Source of the DNA: an uncultured Kordiimonas sp.
GTDB lineage: Bacteria > Pseudomonadota > Alphaproteobacteria > Sphingomonadales > Kordiimonadaceae
NCBI GenBank assembly: GCA_947503575.1
Contig: CANNDZ010000001.1
Location: forward strand, 1,054,001 to 1,118,000
DNA: 64,000 nt
Direction of reading: 5' to 3'
Below the pieces are notes generated by a model. It was not told where the DNA came from and did no database searches. It saw only the letters and a list, made by a program, of their open reading frames with translations. The translations under genes and the position numbers were made by a program. Positions 31,986 to 41,353 of this stretch are shown here, one piece after another. How positions within the stretch are numbered: the stretch's first letter is position 1; each line of letters opens with the position of its first letter.

Positions 31986-34850
31986 TTAAAAGTTTACGCG
32001 CGCACCCATGAAGTATGAACGACCGAGGACGTTATACAAAGATGGGTCAGTGTTAGCGGCAACGTTGTTGAAGAAACCAAGCACTGGAGGCTGGTTGTCA
32101 GAGATATTCTCGACACCACCTGTCAGTTGTACATTCTCAGTTACTTGGTATGTGAAGCTCATATCGAAGTATGCGTTTACTTTCACTTCACCTTGCGCGA
32201 ACTCACCAGTTGGGTTCGCCTGACGACCAGCGTTCTCGATTGGAGAAATCACACGGCCTTGAGCACGGATGAACCAGTCACCGAATGCGTAAGATACAGT
32301 TTGGTTAATCCGCCACTCAGGAGCGATGAAATTACCAAGGCCTGTACATGCACCACCAAATACACCGTTACAGTCGATAATCGCTGAAATCGGAGTAGCC
32401 TGGCTTTCGTTGGTGAATGTGTAGTTACCAACGTTGTTGAGGGTCATCTGACCTTCACCAAGCTCAAACGAGTATGCAACAGACCAGTCAATACCTTGAC
32501 GTGACTGGAATGCCACGTTGTCGTTTGGTGCAAAGATTTGCTCAACATCACCGATCGCGTTCCGCTGTGCAGCCTGACAGAAACTATTGTTTACGTCGCG
32601 GCTGTTTACGCAGAGATCAAGAACAGTTGTTGAGTTCAGCGTTGTAATCGCATCATCCACAGTGATGTCATAGTAATCGACAGTGATCTCAAGACCTGGA
32701 ATTTCTTCAGGTGTGATAACCATACCAATTGTGAATGTTTCAGCAGTTTCTTCAAACAGGTTCGGGTTTGAACCAGATGTTGTGAAGATTTGTGGGTTTG
32801 GTGGAAGGTAAGTGGTTGGATCAGCAACACCAAGTGCCTGACAGAAAGCAATCTCGTCAGCTTGAACTTGGAGTGAAGAACAAGGATCAACCGTACTTGC
32901 CGCACCAGACGCCTGGCCGCCAAACAGCTCATTCACGTTAGGTGCGCGGATTGCGCGGTGGAAACCACCACGAATACGGTAACCAGGAATTGGTTCCCAT
33001 TGTGCACCAGCACTCCAAGTGAATACGCCGCCAGCTGTTGAGTAATCAGAGACACGACCAGCAAGTTCAAGGTCAACACTACCGATGACTGAATCTTTAC
33101 CAAGGACAGGCATCAATGCTTCTGCGTAGATCTCCCAAACATCAAATCCACCTTCTGTTGGCAGTGCAGAGTTACCAGCACCAAGTTCACCAGACTGGAT
33201 GATTGTGTCCGGACGGTCAGCAGCACGCTCTTCGCGGTACTCGCCGCCGATTGCAAGACCAAGTGGTCCAGCACCGAAATCAACATCTTCAACACTACCA
33301 GTTACAGTACCAGAAATGATGTTTTGCTCAGTGAAACGCGAACGAATGGCTGTTGGTGATACGAAGACCGCAGCCTCAGGGCTCAATGCACCGATACCAA
33401 AGATAGAGAGAGGTACACAGCCGTTGATTGGGTCGATACATACAGCGTTGCCGTTTGCATCAGTTGTTGAGTTCAGACCTTGTTGGATACGAGCGTTAGA
33501 TACGCGATTCGTCAGAATTTCATTGAAGTTCGTACGAGCGAATGAGTAATACAGATCGTAATCCCAATCGTCAGTTAAACCGCCACGGATACCAGCAACC
33601 AACCGATACTGGTTCAACTCACGGATATCTTCACGGTTACCACCTTCAGTGAAACGACGGTTCACAGTTGGTAGAGATGCAATGCCGTCACCCGCAACCG
33701 CATCACCAGCTTGGCCGTTGTCAAAGTTCAACAACAGTGTTTGCAGAGTTACAGGGTTGATAACCGGGTTTGTTGAAGGCACGAACAAAGCACCTACGGG
33801 TGGAATACCACCAGCGTTCGGCGCCAATTCTTGGTCAACGCGGTTGCTTGCGTATGAACCTTCGAAGTAAGCAGTCATGTTGTCAGTGATATCATAGTGG
33901 CCAAGAGTACTGATAACAGTCCGCTCTTGCGGTACTTGCAAGAACTGGAATGGTGCGAAGTTGAATCGGAAACCACCGTTGGAACGTGGCAGGCCATTTT
34001 CGTCGAATGCAAGGCCGTCTACCGCAAATGAACCGTCTGGAAGAACGATTTCGCCGTTAGGGCCAGCACCAAGGCCGGTAACGCGGCTGCCAGGTACGTT
34101 TGACGAACCAAACGCTGTGAACTCACCACCACCAAAGTCAGCAAGAGGCGAGCCAGCGAAGCGCGGACGCGCTGCTTGCGTCAGTGCCTGGCGGTCGGTA
34201 AAGTTGGCATGTACAACAACGTTACCACGGCCATCAGCAAAGTTGCCGCCCATAGTCATATTGATTGTACGGTTGTCGGCATCGCCGCGCTCAGTCATGT
34301 TATACTGACCACCAATTTCAAGACCTTCAAAGTCATCTTTAAGGATGAAGTTTACAACACCTGCGATCGCATCGGAACCATATACAGCAGATGCACCGCC
34401 AGTAAGAACTTCAACACGCTCGATCAATGGACCAGGAATTGCGTTGATATCAACACGGCCTTGATCATCTGCACCGATTAGACGGCGACCATTTTGTAGC
34501 ACTAACGTGCGAACAGCGCCAAGATCGCGAAGGTCAATACTTGCGATACCTGTACCACCATTGTTGGTAGTCGATGTTGTATTTGGTGTCAGCGCTGGAA
34601 GTTCATTCAACGTTTGCTCAACGTTGATGTTACCAGCCAGGTTGATATCAGCGTTTGACACTACTGATACTGGGCTTGCCGCAGACAGGTCAGTACGCTT
34701 AATGCGCGAACCCGTAACAACAACTTCTTCAATACGCTCGTCAGCATCTTGTGCGATTGCACCAGAACTGCTGACGGTGACAGCAAGTGTTGCTGCCAAA
34801 GCAGTACTGCCAATTAAGTAGCTTTTTAGACTATTTTTACTGTGAAACAT
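31986..34850 (-). CDS. TonB-dependent outer-membrane receptor
   Basis: A 954-residue receptor. A signal peptide ends near SSSGAIAQDADE; the plug domain follows (VVVTGSRIKRTDLSAASPVS is TonB-box-like, then DLRDLGAVRTLVLQNGRRL and GGASAVYGSDAIAGVVNFIL), then a 22-strand beta barrel ending in an aromatic residue (YFMGARVNF). The long, cysteine-containing loops (CSSLQVQADEIAFCQ) suggest a large or organic substrate rather than a simple siderophore. It converges with the oxygenase operon. Base composition of the gene is less AT-rich than its surroundings, with codon choices of a highly expressed gene. Confidence 0.9.
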   Translation of the reverse strand: MFHSKNSLKSYLIGSTALAATLAVTVSSSGAIAQDADERIEEVVVTGSRIKRTDLSAASPVSVVSNADINLAGNINVEQTLNELPALTPNTTSTTNNGGTGIASIDLRDLGAVRTLVLQNGRRLIGADDQGRVDINAIPGPLIERVEVLTGGASAVYGSDAIAGVVNFILKDDFEGLEIGGQYNMTERGDADNRTINMTMGGNFADGRGNVVVHANFTDRQALTQAARPRFAGSPLADFGGGEFTAFGSSNVPGSRVTGLGAGPNGEIVLPDGSFAVDGLAFDENGLPRSNGGFRFNFAPFQFLQVPQERTVISTLGHYDITDNMTAYFEGSYASNRVDQELAPNAGGIPPVGALFVPSTNPVINPVTLQTLLLNFDNGQAGDAVAGDGIASLPTVNRRFTEGGNREDIRELNQYRLVAGIRGGLTDDWDYDLYYSFARTNFNEILTNRVSNARIQQGLNSTTDANGNAVCIDPINGCVPLSIFGIGALSPEAAVFVSPTAIRSRFTEQNIISGTVTGSVEDVDFGAGPLGLAIGGEYREERAADRPDTIIQSGELGAGNSALPTEGGFDVWEIYAEALMPVLGKDSVIGSVDLELAGRVSDYSTAGGVFTWSAGAQWEPIPGYRIRGGFHRAIRAPNVNELFGGQASGAASTVDPCSSLQVQADEIAFCQALGVADPTTYLPPNPQIFTTSGSNPNLFEETAETFTIGMVITPEEIPGLEITVDYYDITVDDAITTLNSTTVLDLCVNSRDVNNSFCQAAQRNAIGDVEQIFAPNDNVAFQSRQGIDWSVAYSFELGEGQMTLNNVGNYTFTNESQATPISAIIDCNGVFGGACTGLGNFIAPEWRINQTVSYAFGDWFIRAQGRVISPIENAGRQANPTGEFAQGEVKVNAYFDMSFTYQVTENVQLTGGVENISDNQPPVLGFFNNVAANTDPSLYNVLGRSYFMGARVNF

Positions 34851-35933
34851 TAATTTCCCTCCAAGTATGGAATGAATACATGCAGTTGAAACTTTCGGGT
34901 GAAAGTATGCAAACTGCTTGTGTCATAGAATGGAGATAATACTAAAGGTTACAGTTATATGTCTTTAGGTGTGTGTTACAAAATTAGCTAATATGTTGCA
35001 ATAAATACACACATAGGCTGCTTAAGGTATCAATATGGTTGAATCTTGTAGCTAGTAGTACTTTTTAGTTGAACCGCAAATAGGTAAACTCAGCACATGG
35101 AAATTCCTGTACTTAGAAGATATAGCTTAACAAGGCCGAAAACCTGAGAATAGTTGCTTTGCGGGCATTTTTAATAGATGGCATTTACCATGGTGCCGAG
35201 AAGTTCAACTGCTAGGTATGGTAGTTGTCGTTAACTATGCTTAGGTCGTCATGTTGTTCATCGATGCGCTTGCGGTAAACACGGGCTCCGTTCGGGTTTA
35301 TGATGGCTAATTGCTATTAAGTCCCGCCGATTCTTTTTCGACGTTCTGTTCCAGCGTACCGCATGTCCCACCAAGTTTGTAATTGATGCAAAAGGTTCCT
35401 TAATGCCAGTGTCGTTTGATATTGGCAGGCCCCATGCACACTGTCCTTGTGCCCAAACATGACGGACATGTCGGTCATTCCAAATTCATAATGGATGTTC
35501 GGTTAACCTATTGTTATTTATGAAAAAAAATATTGGTATATAACTTGCTGTTACCTCCATCAGGACCGCGGTTTCCCCTTGGCGGGTAGACGGGTGGTGG
35601 TCCAGATTACATCAGGGTGCGCTACTGGGCACTTGAAGACAATGGGGGCTGAAGACCATGGAAGAAATGTTCCGCGGATTGCCAAATCCGGCTGATCCAT
35701 CGTTCACAGAAATTGTTAAGTTTAGCGAAGATAACGCAGATAAAATAATCCCGCACCTTCCTGTGTTCACGTCAATGATCGCGACAGCGCGTTTATCGTC
35801 GGTATTGATATTGCTGATCTAACCGAAAGTAACGTGAATTTTTAGGAAACGAAGAAACCTGTTCACCCAAGAATTGAGATTAGGGTTGGTTTGGGGAGAC
35901 GCAGTCAAAACATAATAAAATGTGCTTAATGGG
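34851..35933 (+). other. Gene-poor stretch upstream of the TonB receptor
   Basis: Over a kilobase without a convincing gene. One short frame, 35658-35822 (54 codons, starting MEEMFRGLPNPADPSF), looks protein-like but probably continues in another frame (GIDIADLTESNVNF), so it may be a relic of a larger gene. The TonB receptor promoter should lie near 34860-34990. The rest shows only fragments of open frames. Confidence 0.4.
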
Positions 35934-36165
35934 CCTTAAAATGAGTTTTTTGGAGCGCAAAACTCACACAAAATTTGCACACAAAAAATTTGGTGATTAA
36001 AATAATATAATAAAATTATATAGTTATAAGGTTATTAATCAGGCTCATAACCTGAAGGTCGTAGTTGTATTGAAACCTACCGTTCGGACCGACGAGCAGA
36101 GCGAGGAGCGTCAACACGAGGAGGCGAAGCCCCAGCAGTGGTAAATCCTACTCCCAAATCCAATA
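35934..36165 (+). repeat. Attachment-site repeat, copy 3: CACACAAAA flank and tRNA-fMet remnant with hybrid T arm
   Basis: TTAAAATGAGTTTT, GCAAAACTCACACAAAA and GCACACAAAA lead through an AT-rich stretch to TCAGGCTCATAACCTGAAGG (36039-36058). The tRNA then breaks off and continues with GTAGTTGTATTGAAACCTAC CGTTCGGACC and, 90 bases later, AATCCTACTCCCAA. The same hybrid tail occurs at 29035-29128 in copy 2, showing they share an ancestor. It is a border between island 2 and island 3. Confidence 0.7.
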
Positions 36166-36497
36166 CTATTATACCAAGACAGTACATAATGAGCACAGAC
36201 GTCCCTGGCCATACCGGTTGGGGGTGTATTTCTTGTTTACAAATAAGGCAATAAGGTGATTAGCCTTGATTGGCTTTGATGCCTTGGCGGTATTCATATC
36301 AGGGTTTAAGATGCTGTTGTTGGCTGTTTGGATAATGCCCCGCACCTTTGACTTCCCTATACTTGGCAAAATTCTCCATAAGCAAAACTGTACGGCCTAT
36401 AATAATATGCTAACAGGTGAATTGCAGCGTGTTAAATAACTTCCTGATCAAGTAAAGTTGAAGCAGTTCCCTGACAAAATCGAGAATAGGATCATCG

Positions 36498-37109
36498 TTG
36501 AAGACTAAAGTTAAATACCAACAGAAAAGGGGGATCGAGCGCCGAGAAGACCTGAGGGCTCTGGCGCTAGGCATCATTGGTCAATTGGGGGTTGCTGAAT
36601 TCTCCATGGGTATGTTGGCCAAAAAGGCCAATATTTCTAATGGGTCTTTGTACCGTTTCTGGCCAAGCAAGACAGAGCTTATTGCATCGGTGGCAGAAGT
36701 GGAATTTGCACCTTTGAAAGCAAAATACCTAAGCGCTATGTCTGGGTGTGAAAGCGTAGAAGATGTAAGGTTGGCAGTCCGTAACCATTTTATATATTTT
36801 CATGACACTATAAGAGAAAGGCCTGAATTAATTGATCTATGGAATGGATTGAGAGCAGACAAAGTACTTCAGGATTTAGACGAAAAAGATGCAATTGAGA
36901 ATGCGAGAATTATGTGCGAAAAAATTGCACCCTTTTGTTCGAACATCTCTTTTGATGATTTGTGGGAAGTATGTATCATGTTGATTTACATTGGCAGTGC
37001 AACTGCCCGCAGAGCCGCATCTCTTCCTGTTGTTAAAGCAAATAAAATGATAGATCAAATGTTTGAGAGTGCTTGGGAAGTTATAGAAAAGGAAATAGAT
37101 AAATCTTGA
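36498..37109 (+). CDS. TetR-family transcription regulator (A)
   Basis: A 203-residue regulator from TTG 36498. The N-terminal helix-turn-helix (about 20-65) reads FSMGMLAKKANISNGSLYRF and WPSKTELIASV. The ligand-binding part carries ELIDLWNGLRADKVLQDLDE, nearly shared with TetR B (ALIDLWNGFKADKKLQQVDK). The two therefore are paralogues, facing each other 46 bases apart. Together they probably control the redox operon starting at 37932. The inducer is unknown. Confidence 0.82.
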   Translation: MKTKVKYQQKRGIERREDLRALALGIIGQLGVAEFSMGMLAKKANISNGSLYRFWPSKTELIASVAEVEFAPLKAKYLSAMSGCESVEDVRLAVRNHFIYFHDTIRERPELIDLWNGLRADKVLQDLDEKDAIENARIMCEKIAPFCSNISFDDLWEVCIMLIYIGSATARRAASLPVVKANKMIDQMFESAWEVIEKEIDKS

Positions 37110-37154
37110 GCATTAGCGACAAGGGGTCGTCAAAAAGATATTGCGCTATTTTCC

Positions 37155-37784
37155 TTAAAGAGACTTTTCCATATTTTTCCAAGCCATTTCAAACATTGTT
37201 TTAAGCAGCTTTTTGATGTTTTTAGATTTACTACGCGTTGCTCTTTTCGCCACAGTGCTTGCTAAGTCCATCAATAAAATACAAGCATTAATCAACTGAC
37301 CTTGATCTGGCGGTGATCTATACTTCAAGATTGCCGAAGCAAGAAGTTGTGCGTTATGCTGCGTGTCTTCTTTGTCCACTTGCTGAAGTTTTTTGTCAGC
37401 TTTAAAACCATTCCAAAGGTCTATCAACGCTGGCGTGGCCTTAATGGTTTCGTAAAATGCGATAAAATTTTCGTACGCAGCAATTTTTATTTCTTCATAA
37501 TTTTGGCAGCGATCATACTTTTCTGCGGCTTTAATGTTTGTGCTGATGAAGCTGTTTGAAACAAGTGCAAGCAGAATATCTGATTTAGATGAGTAATACT
37601 GATAAAGAGTTCCAGCTGGAACATTTGAACGCCTAGATAGCTCGCTCATGCTAAAATTTGTCAGGCCTTTCTCCCCAATTATTACTAGGCAATGTTCGAG
37701 AATCAGTTTCCGACGAAAGTCACCGCGTTTTTGGTGATACCCTGTATTTTTTCTTTTTTGCATACCGTCATTATAGATAGTCAC
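37155..37784 (-). CDS. TetR-family transcription regulator (B)
   Basis: A 209-residue paralogue of TetR A with the helix-turn-helix FSMSELSRRSNVPAGTLYQY and YSSKSDILLALVSN. The frame starts at ATG 37784 or at ATG 37763 (MQKRKN). It is divergent from DUF1622 and the rest of the Rieske operon, with a perfect 24-base palindrome in the 147-base gap. It is the likeliest direct repressor of that operon and of itself. Confidence 0.85.
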   Translation of the reverse strand: MTIYNDGMQKRKNTGYHQKRGDFRRKLILEHCLVIIGEKGLTNFSMSELSRRSNVPAGTLYQYYSSKSDILLALVSNSFISTNIKAAEKYDRCQNYEEIKIAAYENFIAFYETIKATPALIDLWNGFKADKKLQQVDKEDTQHNAQLLASAILKYRSPPDQGQLINACILLMDLASTVAKRATRSKSKNIKKLLKTMFEMAWKNMEKSL

Positions 37785-37825
37785 TTGAATGATGTAAAAA
37801 AGTACTTGTTTTATTTAAGCGACAT

Positions 37826-37849
37826 ATTATCGTATTTAAATACGATAAT
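37826..37849. promoter_or_regulatory. 24-base perfect palindrome, probable TetR operator
   Basis: ATTATCGTATTT followed by AAATACGATAAT is a perfect inverted repeat. It lies 41 bases from the TetR B start and 82 bases before the DUF1622 start, between the two divergent genes. A related half-site (TATCGTAAT) occurs at about 37902. Size and symmetry are those of a TetR dimer or double-dimer site. Confidence 0.75.
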
Positions 37850-37931
37850 TATCTTTTAAAAATAGTACTATAAATAGAATGTCATTTATTAAGAGATTAA
37901 ATATCGTAATATATATGCGAAGGTAGATGAA

Positions 37932-38297
37932 ATGCATGAATTGGTCGAAGCTTTAGAGACCTTGGCAGAAGCAATCGATGTTATTGGTGTTATTATCGTT
38001 TTATACGGTTTTGTCCTTGGGCTTGTGGGGCTAATCAAGGTTGAATTTCGTAGCTGGATAGGCGCTGATTTGATCGCGGAGGGTCATCAGAAAATCCGCT
38101 TAAAACTAGGTACTTATATCCTTCTTGGTATCGAGTTCATGATTGCGTCCGACATTATTGCCACTGTTTTATCTAAGTCGATTGATAGCCTTATTTTCGT
38201 TGCCAGTTTGGTGCTTATCAGAACCGCCATTAGCTTTTTTCTCGGCAAAGAGCTTGGTGAGTTGGCTACTGAGCCTCAAGCCGCTCAAAAAACGTGA
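37932..38297 (+). CDS. DUF1622 family small membrane protein
   Basis: A 121-residue protein with three predicted membrane helices (about 18-40, 62-82, 86-106) and the DUF1622 pattern (GLIKVEFRSWIGADLI ... RLKLGTYILLGIEFMIASDI). The family has no proven function. First gene of the Rieske operon, 32 bases before the next; ATG 37932 with GAAGGT upstream. It may anchor or scaffold the redox proteins. Confidence 0.75.
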   Translation: MHELVEALETLAEAIDVIGVIIVLYGFVLGLVGLIKVEFRSWIGADLIAEGHQKIRLKLGTYILLGIEFMIASDIIATVLSKSIDSLIFVASLVLIRTAISFFLGKELGELATEPQAAQKT

Positions 38298-38329
38298 TTT
38301 TACCAAAGTTTGATTAGAGAGTTTCCGTC

Positions 38330-39937
38330 ATGAATAAATTTAAAATTGCTGCCTCAAGTGAGTTGGTGGACCGCAAGCCACTGGCAAAGTTGGTTGCCAA
38401 TGTAGACTTGGTAGTTACCAAATTTGATAACCAAATATCAGCTTTATACGGTCGATGTCTTCATCGCGGTGCCTTGATGGCGGACGGTCATGTAGAGGGC
38501 GACAACTTGATATGCGGCCTGCATAACTGGGATTACCGTTTAGACACGGGAATATCAGAATATAACAACAAGGAAGCCTTACATAAATTTAACTGTTGGG
38601 TGGAGGGTGATGATGTATATGTTGATGAAGACGAAGTAGCCGCATGGCACGCCAATAACCCTCAGCCATTTCAGCGAGAAAATTACCAAGGGCAATATGC
38701 GGATACGCACCCACAACCTGAAGAGCCACATGTTGGAATTATCCAACAATATGCAAGGGACGGATTGTCCAAGGTTGGGCATCACGGTGTAAGTGTTGCA
38801 ATGGGGGTTTCGAGGGAGAAGCTACCTGTTTGGGAGGATATCCAGTTTGTAACAGCCCAACTGGCTAAGCTTCCGCTGCTTGATGATGAAGAGGTTGAAA
38901 CCTCTGTTGTCATTGGTCCCAAAGCTAAGAAGCCACTTTCGCTTGATATTCCCCTTTTTGTTTCCGATATGAGTTTTGGCGCGCTCTCGCAAGAGGCTAA
39001 AATATCATTGGCAAGAGGGGCTGATCTCGCTGGAACAGGCATTTGTTCTGGTGAAGGGGGCATGCTGCCAGAAGAACAGGGCGCTAATGATCGGTACTTC
39101 TATGAACTTGCGTCTGGACGATTTGGCTATTCAGATGAAAAAGTGAAAAAGTGCCAAGCGTTTCACTTTAAAGGTGGGCAAGGTGCCAAAACAGGAACTG
39201 GTGGTCATTTGCCGGGTGAGAAGGTTGTTGGAAAAATTGCTGAAGTGCGCGAGCTGGAAGAGGGCCAGGCCGCTATTTCGCCGCCGCGCTTTCCGGACTG
39301 GACCAGCCTTTCCCAAATTAGGGATTTCGGGGCCCATATAAGAGAAGTGACGGGCGGAATACCCATTGGATACAAATTATCTGCTCAGCACATTGAGAAG
39401 GATATAGATGCTGCTCTAGAGGTTGGGGTAGATTACATTATTCTTGATGGCAGAGGTGGGGGTACGGGTTCTGCACCTGAAATTTTTAGAGATAATATTT
39501 CTGTGCCTACCATTCCTGCATTGGCTAGAGCTCGTCGGCACTTGGATGCTTCGGGAAGTGGCGGCGTTACCTTAGTTATAACCGGTGGTCTAAGGTTGCC
39601 GGGCGACTTTGCCAAAGCAATGGCGCTCGGTGCAGATGCCATAGCGGTTTCAAATGCGGCATTACAAGCAATTGGTTGCTTGGGAATGAGGGCTTGTCAA
39701 ACAAATAACTGCCCCGTTGGAATTGCCACGCAAAGAGATGACCTTAGGCGGCGCCTTGTAGTTGAAAAGTCAGCCAAACAACTCGCAAATTACTTTCAAG
39801 CCTCAACAGACTTAATGAAAGTTTTGGCTAGAGCGTGCGGACATAAGAGGTTGAGCGACTTCTCAATTGAAGATCTAACGACTTGGAAGCGTGATATGGC
39901 TGATTTAACAGGCGTTAATTTCGGTGGTTTAGGCTAA
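38330..39937 (+). CDS. Rieske ferredoxin-glutamate synthase-like FMN protein fusion
   Basis: A 535-residue fusion. Residues 1-105 are a Rieske domain with ligands C43-x-H45 and C62-x2-H65 (RCLHRG, CGLHNWDY). From about 150 on it is the FMN-binding glutamate synthase domain: FVSDMSFGALSQEAKISLAR, FKGGQGAKTGTGGHLPGEKV, LDGRGGGTGSAPE, and the three cysteines CLGMRACQTNNC (C-x5-C-x4-C) that hold a 3Fe-4S cluster in GltS. The glutaminase domain of true glutamate synthase is absent. It could pass electrons between a ferredoxin-type centre, a 3Fe-4S cluster and FMN; the substrate is unknown and need not be glutamate. Soluble. Confidence 0.88.
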   Translation: MNKFKIAASSELVDRKPLAKLVANVDLVVTKFDNQISALYGRCLHRGALMADGHVEGDNLICGLHNWDYRLDTGISEYNNKEALHKFNCWVEGDDVYVDEDEVAAWHANNPQPFQRENYQGQYADTHPQPEEPHVGIIQQYARDGLSKVGHHGVSVAMGVSREKLPVWEDIQFVTAQLAKLPLLDDEEVETSVVIGPKAKKPLSLDIPLFVSDMSFGALSQEAKISLARGADLAGTGICSGEGGMLPEEQGANDRYFYELASGRFGYSDEKVKKCQAFHFKGGQGAKTGTGGHLPGEKVVGKIAEVRELEEGQAAISPPRFPDWTSLSQIRDFGAHIREVTGGIPIGYKLSAQHIEKDIDAALEVGVDYIILDGRGGGTGSAPEIFRDNISVPTIPALARARRHLDASGSGGVTLVITGGLRLPGDFAKAMALGADAIAVSNAALQAIGCLGMRACQTNNCPVGIATQRDDLRRRLVVEKSAKQLANYFQASTDLMKVLARACGHKRLSDFSIEDLTTWKRDMADLTGVNFGGLG

Positions 39938-39942
39938 CTTTA

Positions 39943-40152
39943 ATGATCTCACTTCTCATATATTTGGGCTTAATTTACCTACTAATCGGTATAGTTTTCG
40001 CGGCATACTTTGTCTCTAAAGGCTGTGTGGTTATTGACCATGCAGCGGAAAACTCGGGCATGGTTTTTAGAGGGCTGCTTTTCCCCGCTAGTGTCCTGCT
40101 TTGGCCGCTTCTGTTAAGTAAGGTAAGAAGCGCGATGCGGGGCAAAAAATGA
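39943..40152 (+). CDS. Small membrane protein, 69 aa
   Basis: A 69-residue protein with two membrane helices (LIYLGLIYLLIGIVFAAYFV and LLFPASVLLWPLLL) and a basic tail. It starts five bases after the Rieske-FMN gene and overlaps the next start (ATGA). Similar tiny proteins accompany ferric-reductase-like or cytochrome subunits, suggesting an accessory subunit of the membrane protein at 40298. Confidence 0.7.
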   Translation: MISLLIYLGLIYLLIGIVFAAYFVSKGCVVIDHAAENSGMVFRGLLFPASVLLWPLLLSKVRSAMRGKK

Positions 40153-40301
40153 AACGATCACACCGAAAAACACATCTACTTGTATGGCTGCTGCTAGCTC
40201 CGGGGCTATTTTTTTTGCTTTGGTTGGCAGTCACAGAAAGACAAGACACGCCTGTTCAGAATGAGTGGCCCAATATCTCTGATGAGGAGGTGTTGCCATG
40301 A
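40149..40301 (+). CDS. Small membrane protein, 50 aa
   Basis: A 50-residue frame from ATG 40149 to TGA 40301, overlapping the previous stop and the next start (both ATGA). It begins MKRSHRKTHL, has one membrane helix (LLLAPGLFFLLWLAV) and an acidic, cytoplasmic or periplasmic tail (NEWPNISDEEVLP). The double overlap makes it a convincing gene despite its length; it is likely translationally coupled to the ferric-reductase-like gene. Confidence 0.7.
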   Translation: MKRSHRKTHLLVWLLLAPGLFFLLWLAVTERQDTPVQNEWPNISDEEVLP

Positions 40302-41353
40302 GCCATGGTTATGTTCCCGTACAATGGAATTCAGACAAAAAGAAATACGATGTCGTATTGTGGATAGGCATAGTATTTTACATTGCGTGTTATACACTAT
40401 TCAACACCCTGCTAGTTGCTTCTGACGAGGTCATATCGCTGCCGATAGTATTGATACGCGCTTTGGGAACGTGCGCATTTATTATGCTGAATATCATTAT
40501 ATCCATTGGCCCACTGGCTAGGATAAATTCGAAATTTTTACCTCTGGTTTACAACCGACGACATTTTGGCGTTTCAATGTTTGTAATAGCCTTTTTCCAC
40601 GGAGTAATTGTAGTCTTTTGGTACCACGGTTTTGGTGTGATATCGCCGGCTGAATCTTTGTTTTTCTCAAACAGTAATTATACATCTCTGTCCCAATTCC
40701 CATTCGAGACGCTTGGTATTTTTGCTTTATGTATTTTCCTGTTTATGGCGGCCACAAGTCATGATTACTGGAATGCAAATTTGGGAGGCCCACTTTGGAA
40801 AGCAATCCATATGGGGGTATATTTTGCATACGCTTTAATAGTCAGTCATATCGCACTGGGTGCTATGCAGTCGCCGTCAACCGGGATATTGCCCGAGATG
40901 GCGCTCATGAGTGTAGTTTGGGTTTCAAGCCTACATTTATTTACTGCCTACAAAGAAATCTACAATCAGCGGAACCATAAGCATTCTAGTTGGGTAAAGG
41001 TTGGGCGTTGGCAAGATATCGAAAACAATCGTGCTATCGTTGTATCGGTCAGTCATGACGAGCGCGTAGCGATTTTCAGGTATGAAGGAAATAAATTAGC
41101 AGCAGTTTCAAATGTTTGTCAGCACCAAAATGGCCCTCTTGGTGAGGGGAAAGTAATTGATGGCTGTATTACTTGCCCGTGGCATGGTTTTCAATATCTT
41201 CCTGAAAACGGGGCTTCCCCTGCACCGTTTACCGAGAAAATATCAACTTACAAACTAAAGTTGGTTGGAGATGAAGTTTACCTGGACCCTTACCCGCATC
41301 CGCCGGGTACTAAAAGACCCATTACAATTATAGAGCAGGTGTCCAATGGATAA
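40298..41353 (+). CDS. Ferric-reductase-like heme membrane protein fused to a Rieske domain
   Basis: A 351-residue protein. Residues about 15-225 contain six to seven membrane helices of the ferric-reductase/MsrQ-like type, with paired histidines (RRHFGVSMFVIAFFHG, KAIHMGVYFAYALIVSHIAL) that would ligate b-type hemes. Residues about 232-340 are a cytosolic Rieske domain with C274-x-H276 and C293-x2-H296 (CQHQNGPLGEG, CPWHGF). It starts inside the previous stop, with GAGGAGG upstream. It could move electrons between the quinone pool or heme and the soluble Rieske partners. Fusion of these two domains is rare. Confidence 0.87.
   Translation: MSHGYVPVQWNSDKKKYDVVLWIGIVFYIACYTLFNTLLVASDEVISLPIVLIRALGTCAFIMLNIIISIGPLARINSKFLPLVYNRRHFGVSMFVIAFFHGVIVVFWYHGFGVISPAESLFFSNSNYTSLSQFPFETLGIFALCIFLFMAATSHDYWNANLGGPLWKAIHMGVYFAYALIVSHIALGAMQSPSTGILPEMALMSVVWVSSLHLFTAYKEIYNQRNHKHSSWVKVGRWQDIENNRAIVVSVSHDERVAIFRYEGNKLAAVSNVCQHQNGPLGEGKVIDGCITCPWHGFQYLPENGASPAPFTEKISTYKLKLVGDEVYLDPYPHPPGTKRPITIIEQVSNG

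Noticed and set aside
36169-36369. 66-codon minus-strand frame next to attachment copy 3
   Set aside because: No motif, no ribosome-binding site and rich in random-looking turns; probably chance or debris.
38330-39937. Naming the Rieske-FMN gene gltB
   Set aside because: The glutaminase domain is missing and a Rieske domain is added, so glutamate synthase activity cannot be assumed.
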